Shown: one piece after another, positions 9,255-16,103 of the stretch
Layout: each line of letters opens with the position of its first letter
Numbering within the stretch: position 1 is the first letter of the stretch
Origin: Paenibacillus sp. FSL H8-0537
Lineage (GTDB): Bacteria > Bacillota > Bacilli > Paenibacillales > Paenibacillaceae
DNA: 64,000 nt
NCBI RefSeq assembly: GCF_038051995.1
Contig: NZ_CP150290.1
Span: 2,966,001 to 3,030,000 of the forward strand
Direction of reading: 5' to 3'
Notes under the pieces: model-generated
The model's input: the letters and a program-made list of their open reading frames with translations, nothing else
Database searches by the model: none
Told to the model about the DNA's origin: nothing
Translations under genes and position numbers: made by a program

Positions 9255-10631
9255 ATGGCGGCATTTGAAAGCTTGTCAAGCCGATTGCAAAACGTTTTTA
9301 GCAAGCTGAAGGGCAAGGGGAAAGTATCCGATGCTGATGTGAACGAGGCGATGCGTGAAGTGCGTCTTGCGCTGCTTGAGGCAGACGTTAACTTTAAAGT
9401 CGTCAAAGATTTTATCGCCAAAGTAAAGGAACAAGCTATTGGTCAGGAAGTGGAGAAAAGCTTTACTCCAGGGATGGTCATTATTAACATCGTTAATAAA
9501 GAATTGACCGAGCTGATGGGCGGCACGCAAAGCAAGCTGGCGAAAGCGAATAAACCGCCAACGGTTATTATGATGGTCGGTTTGCAGGGCGCAGGTAAAA
9601 CAACGACGTCCGGCAAGCTTGCCAAGCTTCTACAGAAGAGCAATCATAAGCCTCTGCTTGTAGCCTGCGATATTTATCGTCCAGCTGCAATCAAGCAGCT
9701 GCAAGTGCTCGGCGAGCAAATCAGTGCACCGGTGTTTTCGCTTGGCGATCAAGCTTCTCCGGTAGAAATTGCGAAGCAAGGCTTGCAGCATGCAAAAGAA
9801 AATCATAATGACTATGTCATTATTGATACAGCGGGCCGGCTTCATATTGATGAAACGCTGATGGACGAGCTGAAACAAATTCATCAACTAGTTAAGCCTG
9901 ATGAAGTGCTGCTCGTTGTCGACTCCATGACAGGTCAAGATGCGGTCAATGTAGCCCAAAGCTTCCATGAGCAGCTTGAACTGACCGGTGTCGTATTGAC
10001 GAAGCTTGATGGCGATACTCGCGGTGGTGCGGCATTGTCCGTTAAAGCTGTAACGGGCCAGCCTATCAAGTTTGCTGCTATGGGCGAGAAGATCGATTCG
10101 CTTGAGCCGTTTTATCCAGACCGGATGGCATCGCGTATTCTCGGCATGGGCGACATGCTTTCTCTTATCGAGAAGGCACAGATGAACATTGATGCAGACA
10201 AAGCTGCCGAAATGGAGCGCAAGATGCGCACGGCTGAGTTTACATTTGATGATTTTCTGGAGCAAATGGCGCAGGTGCGGAATTTGGGGCCGATTGATCA
10301 GCTGATGGATATGCTTCCAGGAATGGGCAAGGTCAAAGGGCTTAAAGATATGAAAATCGATGAGAAGCAAATCGGCCGTGTTGAGGCGATCGTGCGCTCG
10401 ATGACGAAGGAAGAAAAGACGAAACCGGAAATTCTCAACCACAGCCGCCGGAAACGGGTTGCTGCCGGAAGCGGAACATCGGTTGCCGAAGTCAATCGAC
10501 TGATCAAACAGTTTGATGACATGCGCAAAATGATGAAGCAGTTTTCGTCCATGATGGGGCCTAAAGGCCTTAAGGGCGGCAAGAAGGGCCTGAAAGGCAT
10601 GTTAGGCAAAGGCATGAAGTTTCCATTTTAA
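9255..10631 (+). CDS. ffh: Signal recognition particle protein Ffh
   Basis: A 458-residue SRP54 GTPase that binds signal sequences and SRP RNA for co-translational targeting. The N domain occupies residues 1-90, the G domain has GLQGAGKTTTSGKLA from residue 109, DTAGRLHID, and TKLDGDTRGGAAL. The methionine-rich M domain fills about 300-458 and includes MRKMMKQFSSMMGPKGL; the C-terminus is basic and glycine-rich. GGAGGTGATGGATC precedes ATG 9255. It pairs with FtsY encoded just upstream. Confidence 0.98.
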   Translation: MAAFESLSSRLQNVFSKLKGKGKVSDADVNEAMREVRLALLEADVNFKVVKDFIAKVKEQAIGQEVEKSFTPGMVIINIVNKELTELMGGTQSKLAKANKPPTVIMMVGLQGAGKTTTSGKLAKLLQKSNHKPLLVACDIYRPAAIKQLQVLGEQISAPVFSLGDQASPVEIAKQGLQHAKENHNDYVIIDTAGRLHIDETLMDELKQIHQLVKPDEVLLVVDSMTGQDAVNVAQSFHEQLELTGVVLTKLDGDTRGGAALSVKAVTGQPIKFAAMGEKIDSLEPFYPDRMASRILGMGDMLSLIEKAQMNIDADKAAEMERKMRTAEFTFDDFLEQMAQVRNLGPIDQLMDMLPGMGKVKGLKDMKIDEKQIGRVEAIVRSMTKEEKTKPEILNHSRRKRVAAGSGTSVAEVNRLIKQFDDMRKMMKQFSSMMGPKGLKGGKKGLKGMLGKGMKFPF

Positions 10632-10669
10632 TTTAAATAGGTTTATTAATTGAAGGAGGTGAATTTCAC

Positions 10670-10942
10670 ATGGCAGTACGTATTCGTTTGAAACGTATGG
10701 GTGCTCACAAAGCCCCTTTTTATCGCGTAGTTGTTTCTAACTCCCGTTCGCCGCGCGACGGTCGCTTTATCGAGGAGATCGGTACTTATAACCCGGTTGC
10801 ACAACCGGCTCAAGTATCCATCAACGAAGAAAAAGCTTTGAAATGGCTGCAAAACGGAGCGCAAGCTTCGGATACAGCTCGCGACTTGCTTTCTAAAGCA
10901 GGCGTAATGAAAAAGTTCCATGAGCTTAAGCAACAGAAATAA
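10670..10942 (+). CDS. rpsP: 30S ribosomal protein S16
   Basis: A 90-residue primary 30S assembly protein. The N-terminus [20 protein letters not shown] and the central [13 protein letters not shown] are characteristic. ATG 10670 is preceded by a very strong AAGGAGGTGA. It follows ffh by 38 bp and precedes khpA by 27 bp, matching the Bacillota order rpsP-khpA-rimM-trmD-rplS. Confidence 0.98.
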   Translation: MAVRIRLKRMGAHKAPFYRVVVSNSRSPRDGRFIEEIGTYNPVAQPAQVSINEEKALKWLQNGAQASDTARDLLSKAGVMKKFHELKQQK

Positions 10943-10969
10943 CTGTTGAACAGCGGAGGGCCTTTATAA

Positions 10970-11200
10970 ATGAAAGAATTGATTCTTGTCATAGCAAAGG
11001 CGTTAGTGGATCATCCGGAAGACGTAAGCGTGAAGGAAAGAGACGATGACCGCGGCATCGTATATGAGCTGTCGGTTCATGCGGAGGATGTCGGTAAAAT
11101 TATCGGCAAGCAAGGTCGCATTGCGAAAGCGATGCGTACAGTTGTGACCTCTGCAGCTGTCAAATCAGAGAAGCGGGTTATCGTGGACATCATATCGTAA
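10970..11200 (+). CDS. khpA: KH-domain RNA-binding protein KhpA
   Basis: A 76-residue single KH domain protein (formerly YlqC). The RNA-binding GxxG loop is present as VGKIIGKQGRIAKAMRTVV. In Gram-positive bacteria KhpA forms a complex with KhpB and binds many RNAs, affecting cell elongation and division. ATG 10970 follows GGAGGG. It is directly followed by a terminator; the ylqD gene that comes next in Bacillus is absent. Confidence 0.95.
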   Translation: MKELILVIAKALVDHPEDVSVKERDDDRGIVYELSVHAEDVGKIIGKQGRIAKAMRTVVTSAAVKSEKRVIVDIIS

Positions 11201-11213
11201 AACGAATTCGGAG

Positions 11214-11244
11214 AGGGTTAGGGTTGTTTATCCTAACCCTTTTT
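11214..11244 (+). terminator. Rho-independent terminator after khpA
   Basis: AGGGTTAGG (11214-11222) pairs with CCTAACCCT (11232-11240), followed by TTTTT. A classic intrinsic terminator just after the khpA stop codon, closing the ylxM/ffh-rpsP-khpA unit. Confidence 0.9.
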
Positions 11245-11246
11245 CA

Positions 11247-11345
11247 AAATATAAGAATGTATAAGTTTCATACTTATACATTCTTATATTTCTCGAAATG
11301 AAGCGCGTGGCACCGCCAGAGGATGGCGACAGCCGTTTCACCTTG
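11247..11345 (+). repeat. Dispersed palindromic repeat, copy B
   Basis: Perfect 19-bp inverted repeat, arms 11247-11265 and 11273-11291 around a 7-base loop, again beginning AAATATAAG and ending CTTATATTT. The tail contains CACCGCCAGAGGATGGCGA and CAGCCGTTTCACCTTG, aligning with copies A and C. Positions in the inner palindrome differ between copies but stay paired, which suggests selection for the hairpin or a replication mechanism that preserves it. Confidence 0.75.
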
Positions 11346-11391
11346 AAACATAAAAACAGAATAATATTCGTAATGGATATTTTTCTGTTTT

Positions 11392-11445
11392 ACGCAAAAC
11401 GGCTGCTGCCGCCTTTTTTCGGGCCGGCGACAGCCGTTTATGCGT
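11392..11445. repeat. Hairpin related to the repeat tail
   Basis: Arms ACGCAAAACGGCTG (11392-11405) and CAGCCGTTTATGCGT (11431-11445) pair with one bulge. The right half, GGCGACAGCCGTTTATGCGTG, resembles the tail of repeat copies A-C, so this may be a rearranged or degenerate copy. It lies within a 410-bp gap (11201-11610) with no supportable gene. Confidence 0.55.
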
Positions 11446-11457
11446 GTATCATGAGGA

Positions 11458-11589
11458 ATTTGCATAAATGGCCTTGAATGGCAGATCAACAGCCTAATAG
11501 CATTCTGCATTTTATTGATTTATGCAAAATCCTGATCATAAAAAAGAAAACTATATAAGTGGGACGAAAGAAAATTTCAACTTATATAG
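11458..11589. repeat. Two further inverted repeats upstream of rimM
   Basis: The first has arms ATTTGCATAAAT (11458-11469) and ATTTATGCAAA (starting about 11517). The second has arms CTATATAAG (11551-11559) and CTTATATAG (11581-11589) and ends 21 bp before the rimM start. The second resembles the outer arms of the dispersed palindromic repeat. They fill the rest of the gene-free gap; a promoter for rimM is expected here but I could not identify one convincingly. Confidence 0.5.
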
Positions 11590-11610
11590 CAAAGAAAGGA
11601 TACATGAATA

Positions 11611-12135
11611 ATGAGCGGCAAATGGTTTACAGTTGGAAAAGTCGTTAATACGCATGGTCTGCGCGGCGAGTTGAAGGTGCTTTCCCAGACCGATTTTGGA
11701 GATTTGCGTTTTGCAGTCGGCAATAAGCTCGCTATGATACATGAAGAGCATGGCACCAAGCTGGATGTAGAGATTGCGGTTTCCCGTGAGCATAAGGGCA
11801 ATTATATTCTTAAGCTTAAGGGATATAATGATATTAATGAAGTGGAGAAGTACAAGGGCTGGCTGCTGAAGGTAGCAGAGGAGCAGCTTGGAAAGCTGGA
11901 TGAAGGGGAATATTATTTCCACGAAATTATCGGCTGTCGCGTTGTGACAGACGAGGGCGAGGAACTGGGCACCATTTCTGAAATTTTGCGACCAGGCGCC
12001 AATGATGTATGGGTCGTCGACCGTCCTAAAGGAAAAGGAAGCCAAGTGCTTATTCCTGTTATTGATGATGTGTTGCTGAACGTAGATATTGCTGCGAAGA
12101 CAGTAACCGTTCATCTTATGGAAGGGTTGATTTAG
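11611..12135 (+). CDS. rimM: Ribosome maturation factor RimM
   Basis: A 174-residue 30S assembly factor that binds S19 and helps 16S rRNA 3' domain maturation. The N-terminal RimM domain begins [18 protein letters not shown]; the C-terminal PRC-barrel includes [20 protein letters not shown] and [17 protein letters not shown] 11611 has AAAGGA about ten bases upstream, a weaker site than most here. trmD starts one base after its stop codon, implying coupled translation. Confidence 0.96.
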   Translation: MSGKWFTVGKVVNTHGLRGELKVLSQTDFGDLRFAVGNKLAMIHEEHGTKLDVEIAVSREHKGNYILKLKGYNDINEVEKYKGWLLKVAEEQLGKLDEGEYYFHEIIGCRVVTDEGEELGTISEILRPGANDVWVVDRPKGKGSQVLIPVIDDVLLNVDIAAKTVTVHLMEGLI

Positions 12136-12136
12136 C

Positions 12137-12880
12137 GTGAGAGTAGATGTGCTTACGCTCTTCCCTGAAATGTTCGATGGCGTGTTTGGCGCCAGTATTC
12201 TTGGCAAGGCACAGGAAAAAGGCATAGTATCGCTGAATGCCATTAATTTTCGAGCGTACTCCGGCAATAAGCATAATACGGTAGACGATTATCCGTATGG
12301 CGGTGGAGGAGGCATGGTGCTTAAAGCAGAGCCTGTATTTTCGGCTGTTGAGCACTTGATGGAGCAGGTCGGAACAGGGGCTCGTCCGCGTGTTGTTTTA
12401 ATGTGCCCACAGGGGGAAACCTTCACCCAGCAGAAGGCTGAGGAGCTTTCGAAGGAAGAGCATCTAATTATGATTTGCGGCCATTACGAGGGCTATGACG
12501 AGCGTATACGTGAGCATTTAGTAACGGATGAGCTTTCGATTGGCGACTATGTGCTGACTGGCGGGGAGCTTCCTGCGATGGTTGTCATCGACAGTGTAGC
12601 GCGCCTGCTTCCCGGTGTCCTTGGCAATGAAACGTCAGCAGTAACGGATTCATACAGCACAGGCCTTCTGGAGCATCCGCATTATACAAGACCTGCTGTA
12701 TTTCGTGATATGGAGGTGCCGGAGGTGCTGATTTCCGGTCACCACAGCCGCATCGAGACATGGCGCCGCGAGCAATCGCTGCTTCGTACACGGAATAGAC
12801 GTCCTGACCTGCTGGAGAAGGCTGAATTGACCGCCAAGGAGCGTAAATGGCTTGCTTCTTTGGACAAACAGCAGTCTTAA
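12137..12880 (+). CDS. trmD: tRNA (guanine-N1)-methyltransferase TrmD
   Basis: A 247-residue SPOUT-class enzyme that makes m1G37 in tRNA and prevents frameshifting. It starts [15 protein letters not shown] from GTG 12137 with GAAGGG upstream. The trefoil-knot AdoMet site is visible as [25 protein letters not shown] and [14 protein letters not shown]. Length is typical. It follows rimM by one base and precedes the rplS promoter and leader. Confidence 0.97.
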   Translation: MRVDVLTLFPEMFDGVFGASILGKAQEKGIVSLNAINFRAYSGNKHNTVDDYPYGGGGGMVLKAEPVFSAVEHLMEQVGTGARPRVVLMCPQGETFTQQKAEELSKEEHLIMICGHYEGYDERIREHLVTDELSIGDYVLTGGELPAMVVIDSVARLLPGVLGNETSAVTDSYSTGLLEHPHYTRPAVFRDMEVPEVLISGHHSRIETWRREQSLLRTRNRRPDLLEKAELTAKERKWLASLDKQQS

Positions 12881-12911
12881 GCGATAATGTTGGCAAGCCC
12901 GGAAAAAGTTG

Positions 12912-12940
12912 TTGAAATTTGGGTTTGAATATGGTATGAT
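12912..12940 (+). promoter_or_regulatory. Predicted strong sigma-A promoter for rplS
   Basis: TTGAAA at 12912-12917, 17-bp spacer, and an extended -10 TGGTATGAT ending at 12940. This is one of the best promoter matches in the window. Transcription would start near 12947, giving a leader of about 105 nt before rplS. Confidence 0.75.
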
Positions 12941-12946
12941 TTCAAA

Positions 12947-13051
12947 TGTTGTTCGTATTAATCGGACGGTCCGCTAATGGTAATGACCCAATTTCAAATG
13001 GGAAGTTGGAGAGCTATTAAGAACGTCTATGGTGGAAGGAGTGAATCCAAG
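12947..13051 (+). ncRNA. rplS 5' leader, candidate L19 autoregulatory RNA
   Basis: A leader of about 105 nt between the rplS promoter and the start codon. It contains the self-complementary CGGACGGTCCG near 12963-12973 and the partly complementary CCAATTT and AAGTTGG. Bacillota are known to have a structured L19 leader upstream of rplS that mediates feedback by L19. Position and size fit; the covariance match was not tested. Confidence 0.5.
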
Positions 13052-13393
13052 ATGAATCTCGTACAAGCGATTACGCAAGAGCAGCTTCGCAAAGACCTTC
13101 CTAACTTTCGTCCCGGTGACACGTTGAAAGTATACGTTAAAGTTATCGAGGGATCCCGCGAGCGGATCCAGCTATTTGAAGGCGTTGTAATCAAACGTCG
13201 TGGCGGCGGTATTAGCGAAACTTTTACAGTACGTAAAATTTCCTACGGTGTTGGCGTCGAAAGAACTTACCCGTTGAACTCGCCTAAAATCGATCGTATC
13301 GATGTGGCACGTCGTGGTAAAGTACGTCGCGCTAAACTGTACTACCTACGTAACCTTCGTGGTAAAGCAGCTAGAATTAAAGAAATTCGTTAA
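13052..13393 (+). CDS. rplS: 50S ribosomal protein L19
   Basis: A 113-residue protein at the 30S-50S interface. The central [20 protein letters not shown] and the end [18 protein letters not shown] are conserved. The open frame extends upstream to 12977, but the real start is ATG 13052: GGAAGGAGTGA lies 9 bases upstream and the N-terminus ([17 protein letters not shown]) then aligns with known L19. It has its own promoter and leader. Confidence 0.97.
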   Translation: MNLVQAITQEQLRKDLPNFRPGDTLKVYVKVIEGSRERIQLFEGVVIKRRGGGISETFTVRKISYGVGVERTYPLNSPKIDRIDVARRGKVRRAKLYYLRNLRGKAARIKEIR

Positions 13394-13407
13394 GTCGAAT
13401 AAACAAG

Positions 13408-13437
13408 AGGGGGCTTGGTTAAACAAGCTCCCTTTCG
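13408..13437 (+). terminator. Terminator after rplS
   Basis: AGGGGGCTTG (13408-13417) pairs with CAAGCTCCCT (13424-13433) with one G-T pair and a 6-base loop, followed by TTCG. The T tract is short, so termination may be partial. Confidence 0.7.
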
Positions 13438-13493
13438 TTATTCTTACAGCTTGTCAGCAAGGATGAATTCGAAGATGGAAAGAAGGCGTTTTT

Positions 13494-14165
13494 ATGGACC
13501 AGCAATCACGTAATGATGAAAATGAAGTTGAAATCACATCAGATAGCGCCGAAACGGCTACTCCATCTGCTGAGTCTGACAAAGCAGCGCCTAGCCAAAA
13601 AGCTAAAGCGATGAAAGAAACGGTAGAATGGATCAAAGCGCTTGCTATAGCGGTCGTGCTGGTCGTCATTATTCGCAGTTTTCTGTTTGCGCCGTTTATG
13701 GTTGAAGGAGAGTCGATGCATCCAAACTTTGAAACTGGCGAGCGTCTCATTGTGAATAAAATATTGTACAAATTCCGTGAGCCTGACAGAGGCGAGGTCG
13801 TTGTGTTCCATGTTCCGGAACAAGGCAGAGATTTTATTAAACGCGTCATCGGACTGCCAGGAGATACAATCAAGGTTCAAGGCGATGATGTCTTCATTAA
13901 TGATGTGAAATTGGAAGAGCCATATATTGCGGATGCCATTAAGCAGGCTCAGGCAAATGGTCAGCTTTATAATAATGAATCAGATTTTCCTAATGAGCGA
14001 ATAACGGAAGCGACTGTGCCGGAGGATACGATTTTCGCAATGGGCGACAATCGCAGCAACAGCCAGGACAGCCGTGCCCTTGGTTATATTTCGGATAAAG
14101 AGCTTGTAGGCCGGGCGGAAGTTATTTTCTGGCCGCTGAACAAGCTGAGCTTTATTAAGCATTAA
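13494..14165 (+). CDS. lepB: Type I signal peptidase
   Basis: A 223-residue membrane-anchored serine protease that removes signal peptides from exported proteins. A 45-residue acidic cytoplasmic tail precedes one transmembrane helix (about 48-66), then the catalytic Ser74 in VEGESMHPNFE and Lys116 in DFIKRVIGLPGD. The box MGDNRSNSQDSRALG is also present. ATG 13494 has AAAGAAGG upstream. It is placed between rplS and rbgA, whereas B. subtilis has no signal peptidase gene there. Confidence 0.96.
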   Translation: MDQQSRNDENEVEITSDSAETATPSAESDKAAPSQKAKAMKETVEWIKALAIAVVLVVIIRSFLFAPFMVEGESMHPNFETGERLIVNKILYKFREPDRGEVVVFHVPEQGRDFIKRVIGLPGDTIKVQGDDVFINDVKLEEPYIADAIKQAQANGQLYNNESDFPNERITEATVPEDTIFAMGDNRSNSQDSRALGYISDKELVGRAEVIFWPLNKLSFIKH

Positions 14166-14189
14166 TTGGCATTTGAATGAGGTGAGAAA

Positions 14190-15065
14190 TTGACGATTCA
14201 ATGGTTCCCCGGTCATATGACACGGGCGAAACGACAAATACAGGACAAGCTCAAGCTGATTGATGTAACGATCGAGCTGCTTGATGCGCGTATTCCAATG
14301 TCCAGCCGTAACCCGATTGTCGATGAAATTTTGGGTGGCAAGCCGCGGCTGATCGTGCTCAACAAGTCTGACCTAGCAGATGCTAAGGTGACAGAGCAAT
14401 GGATTACGTATTTTAAGGGAGAAGGCCATGAATGCATCGCGGTCGATTCTTCAACAGGAACGCGGGTAAACGAGGTTCCGGTGAAAGCGAAAGCGCTGCT
14501 GCAGGAAAAAATTGACCGCCAAATCGCAAAGGGAATTAATCCGAGAGCGGTGCGTGGGCTCATTGTTGGCATTCCAAATGTTGGGAAATCGACGCTGATC
14601 AACCGTCTGGCAGGTCGCAATATTGCGCTAACTGGCGATCGCCCAGGCGTAACAAAAGGCCAGCAGTGGATAAAAGCAGGCAAGGACATAGAATTGCTTG
14701 ATACGCCGGGTATTTTGTGGCCGAAGTTTGAGGACGAGCTTGTCGGCTATCGCCTTGCGATGACAGGCGCGATTCGCGAGCAGGTATTGAATATCGAGGA
14801 TATTGCATTTTTTGCGTTGAAGGAATTGGTTGATCGTTACTGGGGAAGTGTGAAAGAGCGCTTCGAAATCACGATGGAGCAGCCGGATACGAATGAGTCT
14901 GATGAAATCGTCAAGGTGATGGAGGAAATCGGACGCAAGCGGGGTTGTCTGCAAAGCGGAGCGCGTGTTGACCTGGAGAAGGTTTCGGGCATTATTTTGC
15001 GGGAGCTGCGTGCAGGCAAGTTCGGCCATATTTCGCTTGAAGCACCGTGGAAGCGAAATAGCTAG
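14190..15065 (+). CDS. rbgA: Ribosome biogenesis GTPase RbgA (YlqF)
   Basis: A 291-residue circularly permuted GTPase needed for late 50S subunit assembly. The G4 motif (VLNKSDLAD) comes before G1 (GIPNVGKSTLINRL) and G3 (DTPGILWPK), which is diagnostic of the YlqF/YawG family. The N-terminus TIQWFPGHMTRAKR matches RbgA. The start codon is TTG at 14190, preceded by GAGGTGAGAAA. The C-terminal helical domain begins near residue 195. rnhB follows after 60 bp, as in Bacillus. Confidence 0.96.
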   Translation: MTIQWFPGHMTRAKRQIQDKLKLIDVTIELLDARIPMSSRNPIVDEILGGKPRLIVLNKSDLADAKVTEQWITYFKGEGHECIAVDSSTGTRVNEVPVKAKALLQEKIDRQIAKGINPRAVRGLIVGIPNVGKSTLINRLAGRNIALTGDRPGVTKGQQWIKAGKDIELLDTPGILWPKFEDELVGYRLAMTGAIREQVLNIEDIAFFALKELVDRYWGSVKERFEITMEQPDTNESDEIVKVMEEIGRKRGCLQSGARVDLEKVSGIILRELRAGKFGHISLEAPWKRNS

Positions 15066-15125
15066 ATTTTTGATTGTATGAGTGTCCTCGTATGCCTGAG
15101 GATTTGAAGCGGGGGTTAGGCGGAT

Positions 15126-15737
15126 ATGCTGGAGTATGAACGTAAGCTGTGGAGTGAAGGCTGCCAGGCGATTGCTGGTGTGGATGAAGTCGGTCGGGGC
15201 TGCCTGTTCGGCGATGTCGTCGCTGCTGCAGTCATTTTGCCGCCTGATCTGGTCATTGAAGGGGTAAATGATTCCAAGAAGCTCTCGGAGAAAAAGCGGG
15301 ATCAGCTTTATGATATCATTATCGAAAAGTGTATCGCGTGGTCGGTTACCCGTGTAGAAGCTGCTGAAATTGACCGCATTAATATTAAGCAGGCGGCTAG
15401 GCTTGCGATGAAGCTTTCCATCGAATCATTGGCGATAGAGCCTGATTATTTGCTCATTGACGCGGAGAAAGTGGATGTGCCAAAGCCGCAGCTTGCGATC
15501 ATCAAAGGAGATGCCAACAGCCAGACGATTGCTGCTGCATCTATTTTGGCGAAGGTGACACGCGACCGTTTATGTGTGGATGAATGGGAGCAGCAGTATC
15601 CAGAATACGGCATAGCGGTACATAAGGGCTACCCAACCAAGCTGCATCGCGAGCGTCTGCTAGAGTATGGTGCGAGCCCGCTGCATCGCAAAACCTTTCT
15701 TGGGAAAATATTTGCGGAGCAGCAGCAATTATTCTAA
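15126..15737 (+). CDS. rnhB: Ribonuclease HII
   Basis: A 203-residue enzyme that cuts RNA in RNA-DNA hybrids and removes misincorporated ribonucleotides. The metal site is visible as AGVDEVGRGCLFGD (Asp20, Glu21) with further acids in YLLIDAEKVDV; GVNDSKKLSEKKR and GYPTKLHRERL are also typical. It lacks the N-terminal extension of the B. subtilis enzyme. ATG 15126 has GGGGG upstream, a mediocre site. Confidence 0.95.
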   Translation: MLEYERKLWSEGCQAIAGVDEVGRGCLFGDVVAAAVILPPDLVIEGVNDSKKLSEKKRDQLYDIIIEKCIAWSVTRVEAAEIDRINIKQAARLAMKLSIESLAIEPDYLLIDAEKVDVPKPQLAIIKGDANSQTIAAASILAKVTRDRLCVDEWEQQYPEYGIAVHKGYPTKLHRERLLEYGASPLHRKTFLGKIFAEQQQLF

Positions 15738-15800
15738 ATGAGCAAATCGAGTTGTTGATGATAGAATGAAGCGATCTGGCGATTGCTTGACTTGCTTTGA

Positions 15801-15898
15801 CAAGCGTAAATGGCTGTTGCCGTCCTCTGGTGGCAAAAGCCGATTCGCGATAAATATAAGCCTTTTTACAAGGGGAAACTTATAAATTCTTATATTTA
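15801..15898 (-). repeat. Dispersed palindromic repeat, copy C (inverted)
   Basis: Read on the minus strand, this copy has AAATATAAG, a partly paired centre including TATAAGTTTCCCCTTGTA, CTTATATTT, then GCCACCAGAGGACGGC, AACAGCCATTTACGCTTG. It aligns along its whole length with copy A (8636-8736) and copy B (11247-11345). The inner stem is less perfect than in A and B; the outer arms (15851-15860 and 15889-15898) remain paired. Confidence 0.75.
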
Positions 15899-15901
15899 AA
15901 G

Positions 15902-15944
15902 AAAGACGGCATGCTGCTGGTGCAGCGCATATGCCGTCTTTTTT
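15902..15944 (+). terminator. Terminator after rnhB
   Basis: AAAGACGGCAT (15902-15912) pairs with ATGCCGTCTTT (15931-15941), with an inner GCTG/CAGC pair, followed by TTT. It stands 165 bp after rnhB, just beyond repeat copy C. Confidence 0.85.
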
Positions 15945-16103
15945 GTATAATTGAGGTTATACAAGGTAGATTGAGCCGGCAGCATATAAGCTGATTCATC
16001 ATACGAAGGCGACTAGCCGATAAAGGTAATAAAGCATGTTTTGTTAGCGAAGCCGGATGAAGCCTGACAGGCTTAAGCTGAATTTCATCGTAAAACGGGA
16101 GCG

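Larger units (their letters stand above)
15738..16103. other. Gene-free gap between rnhB and ylqG
   Basis: 366 bp with no supportable gene. It holds repeat copy C (15801-15898), an intrinsic terminator (15902-15944), and a small hairpin AAGCCTGACAGGCTT at 16060-16074. A TATAAT-like string at 15946-15951 could belong to a ylqG promoter but no convincing -35 was found. Confidence 0.6.
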
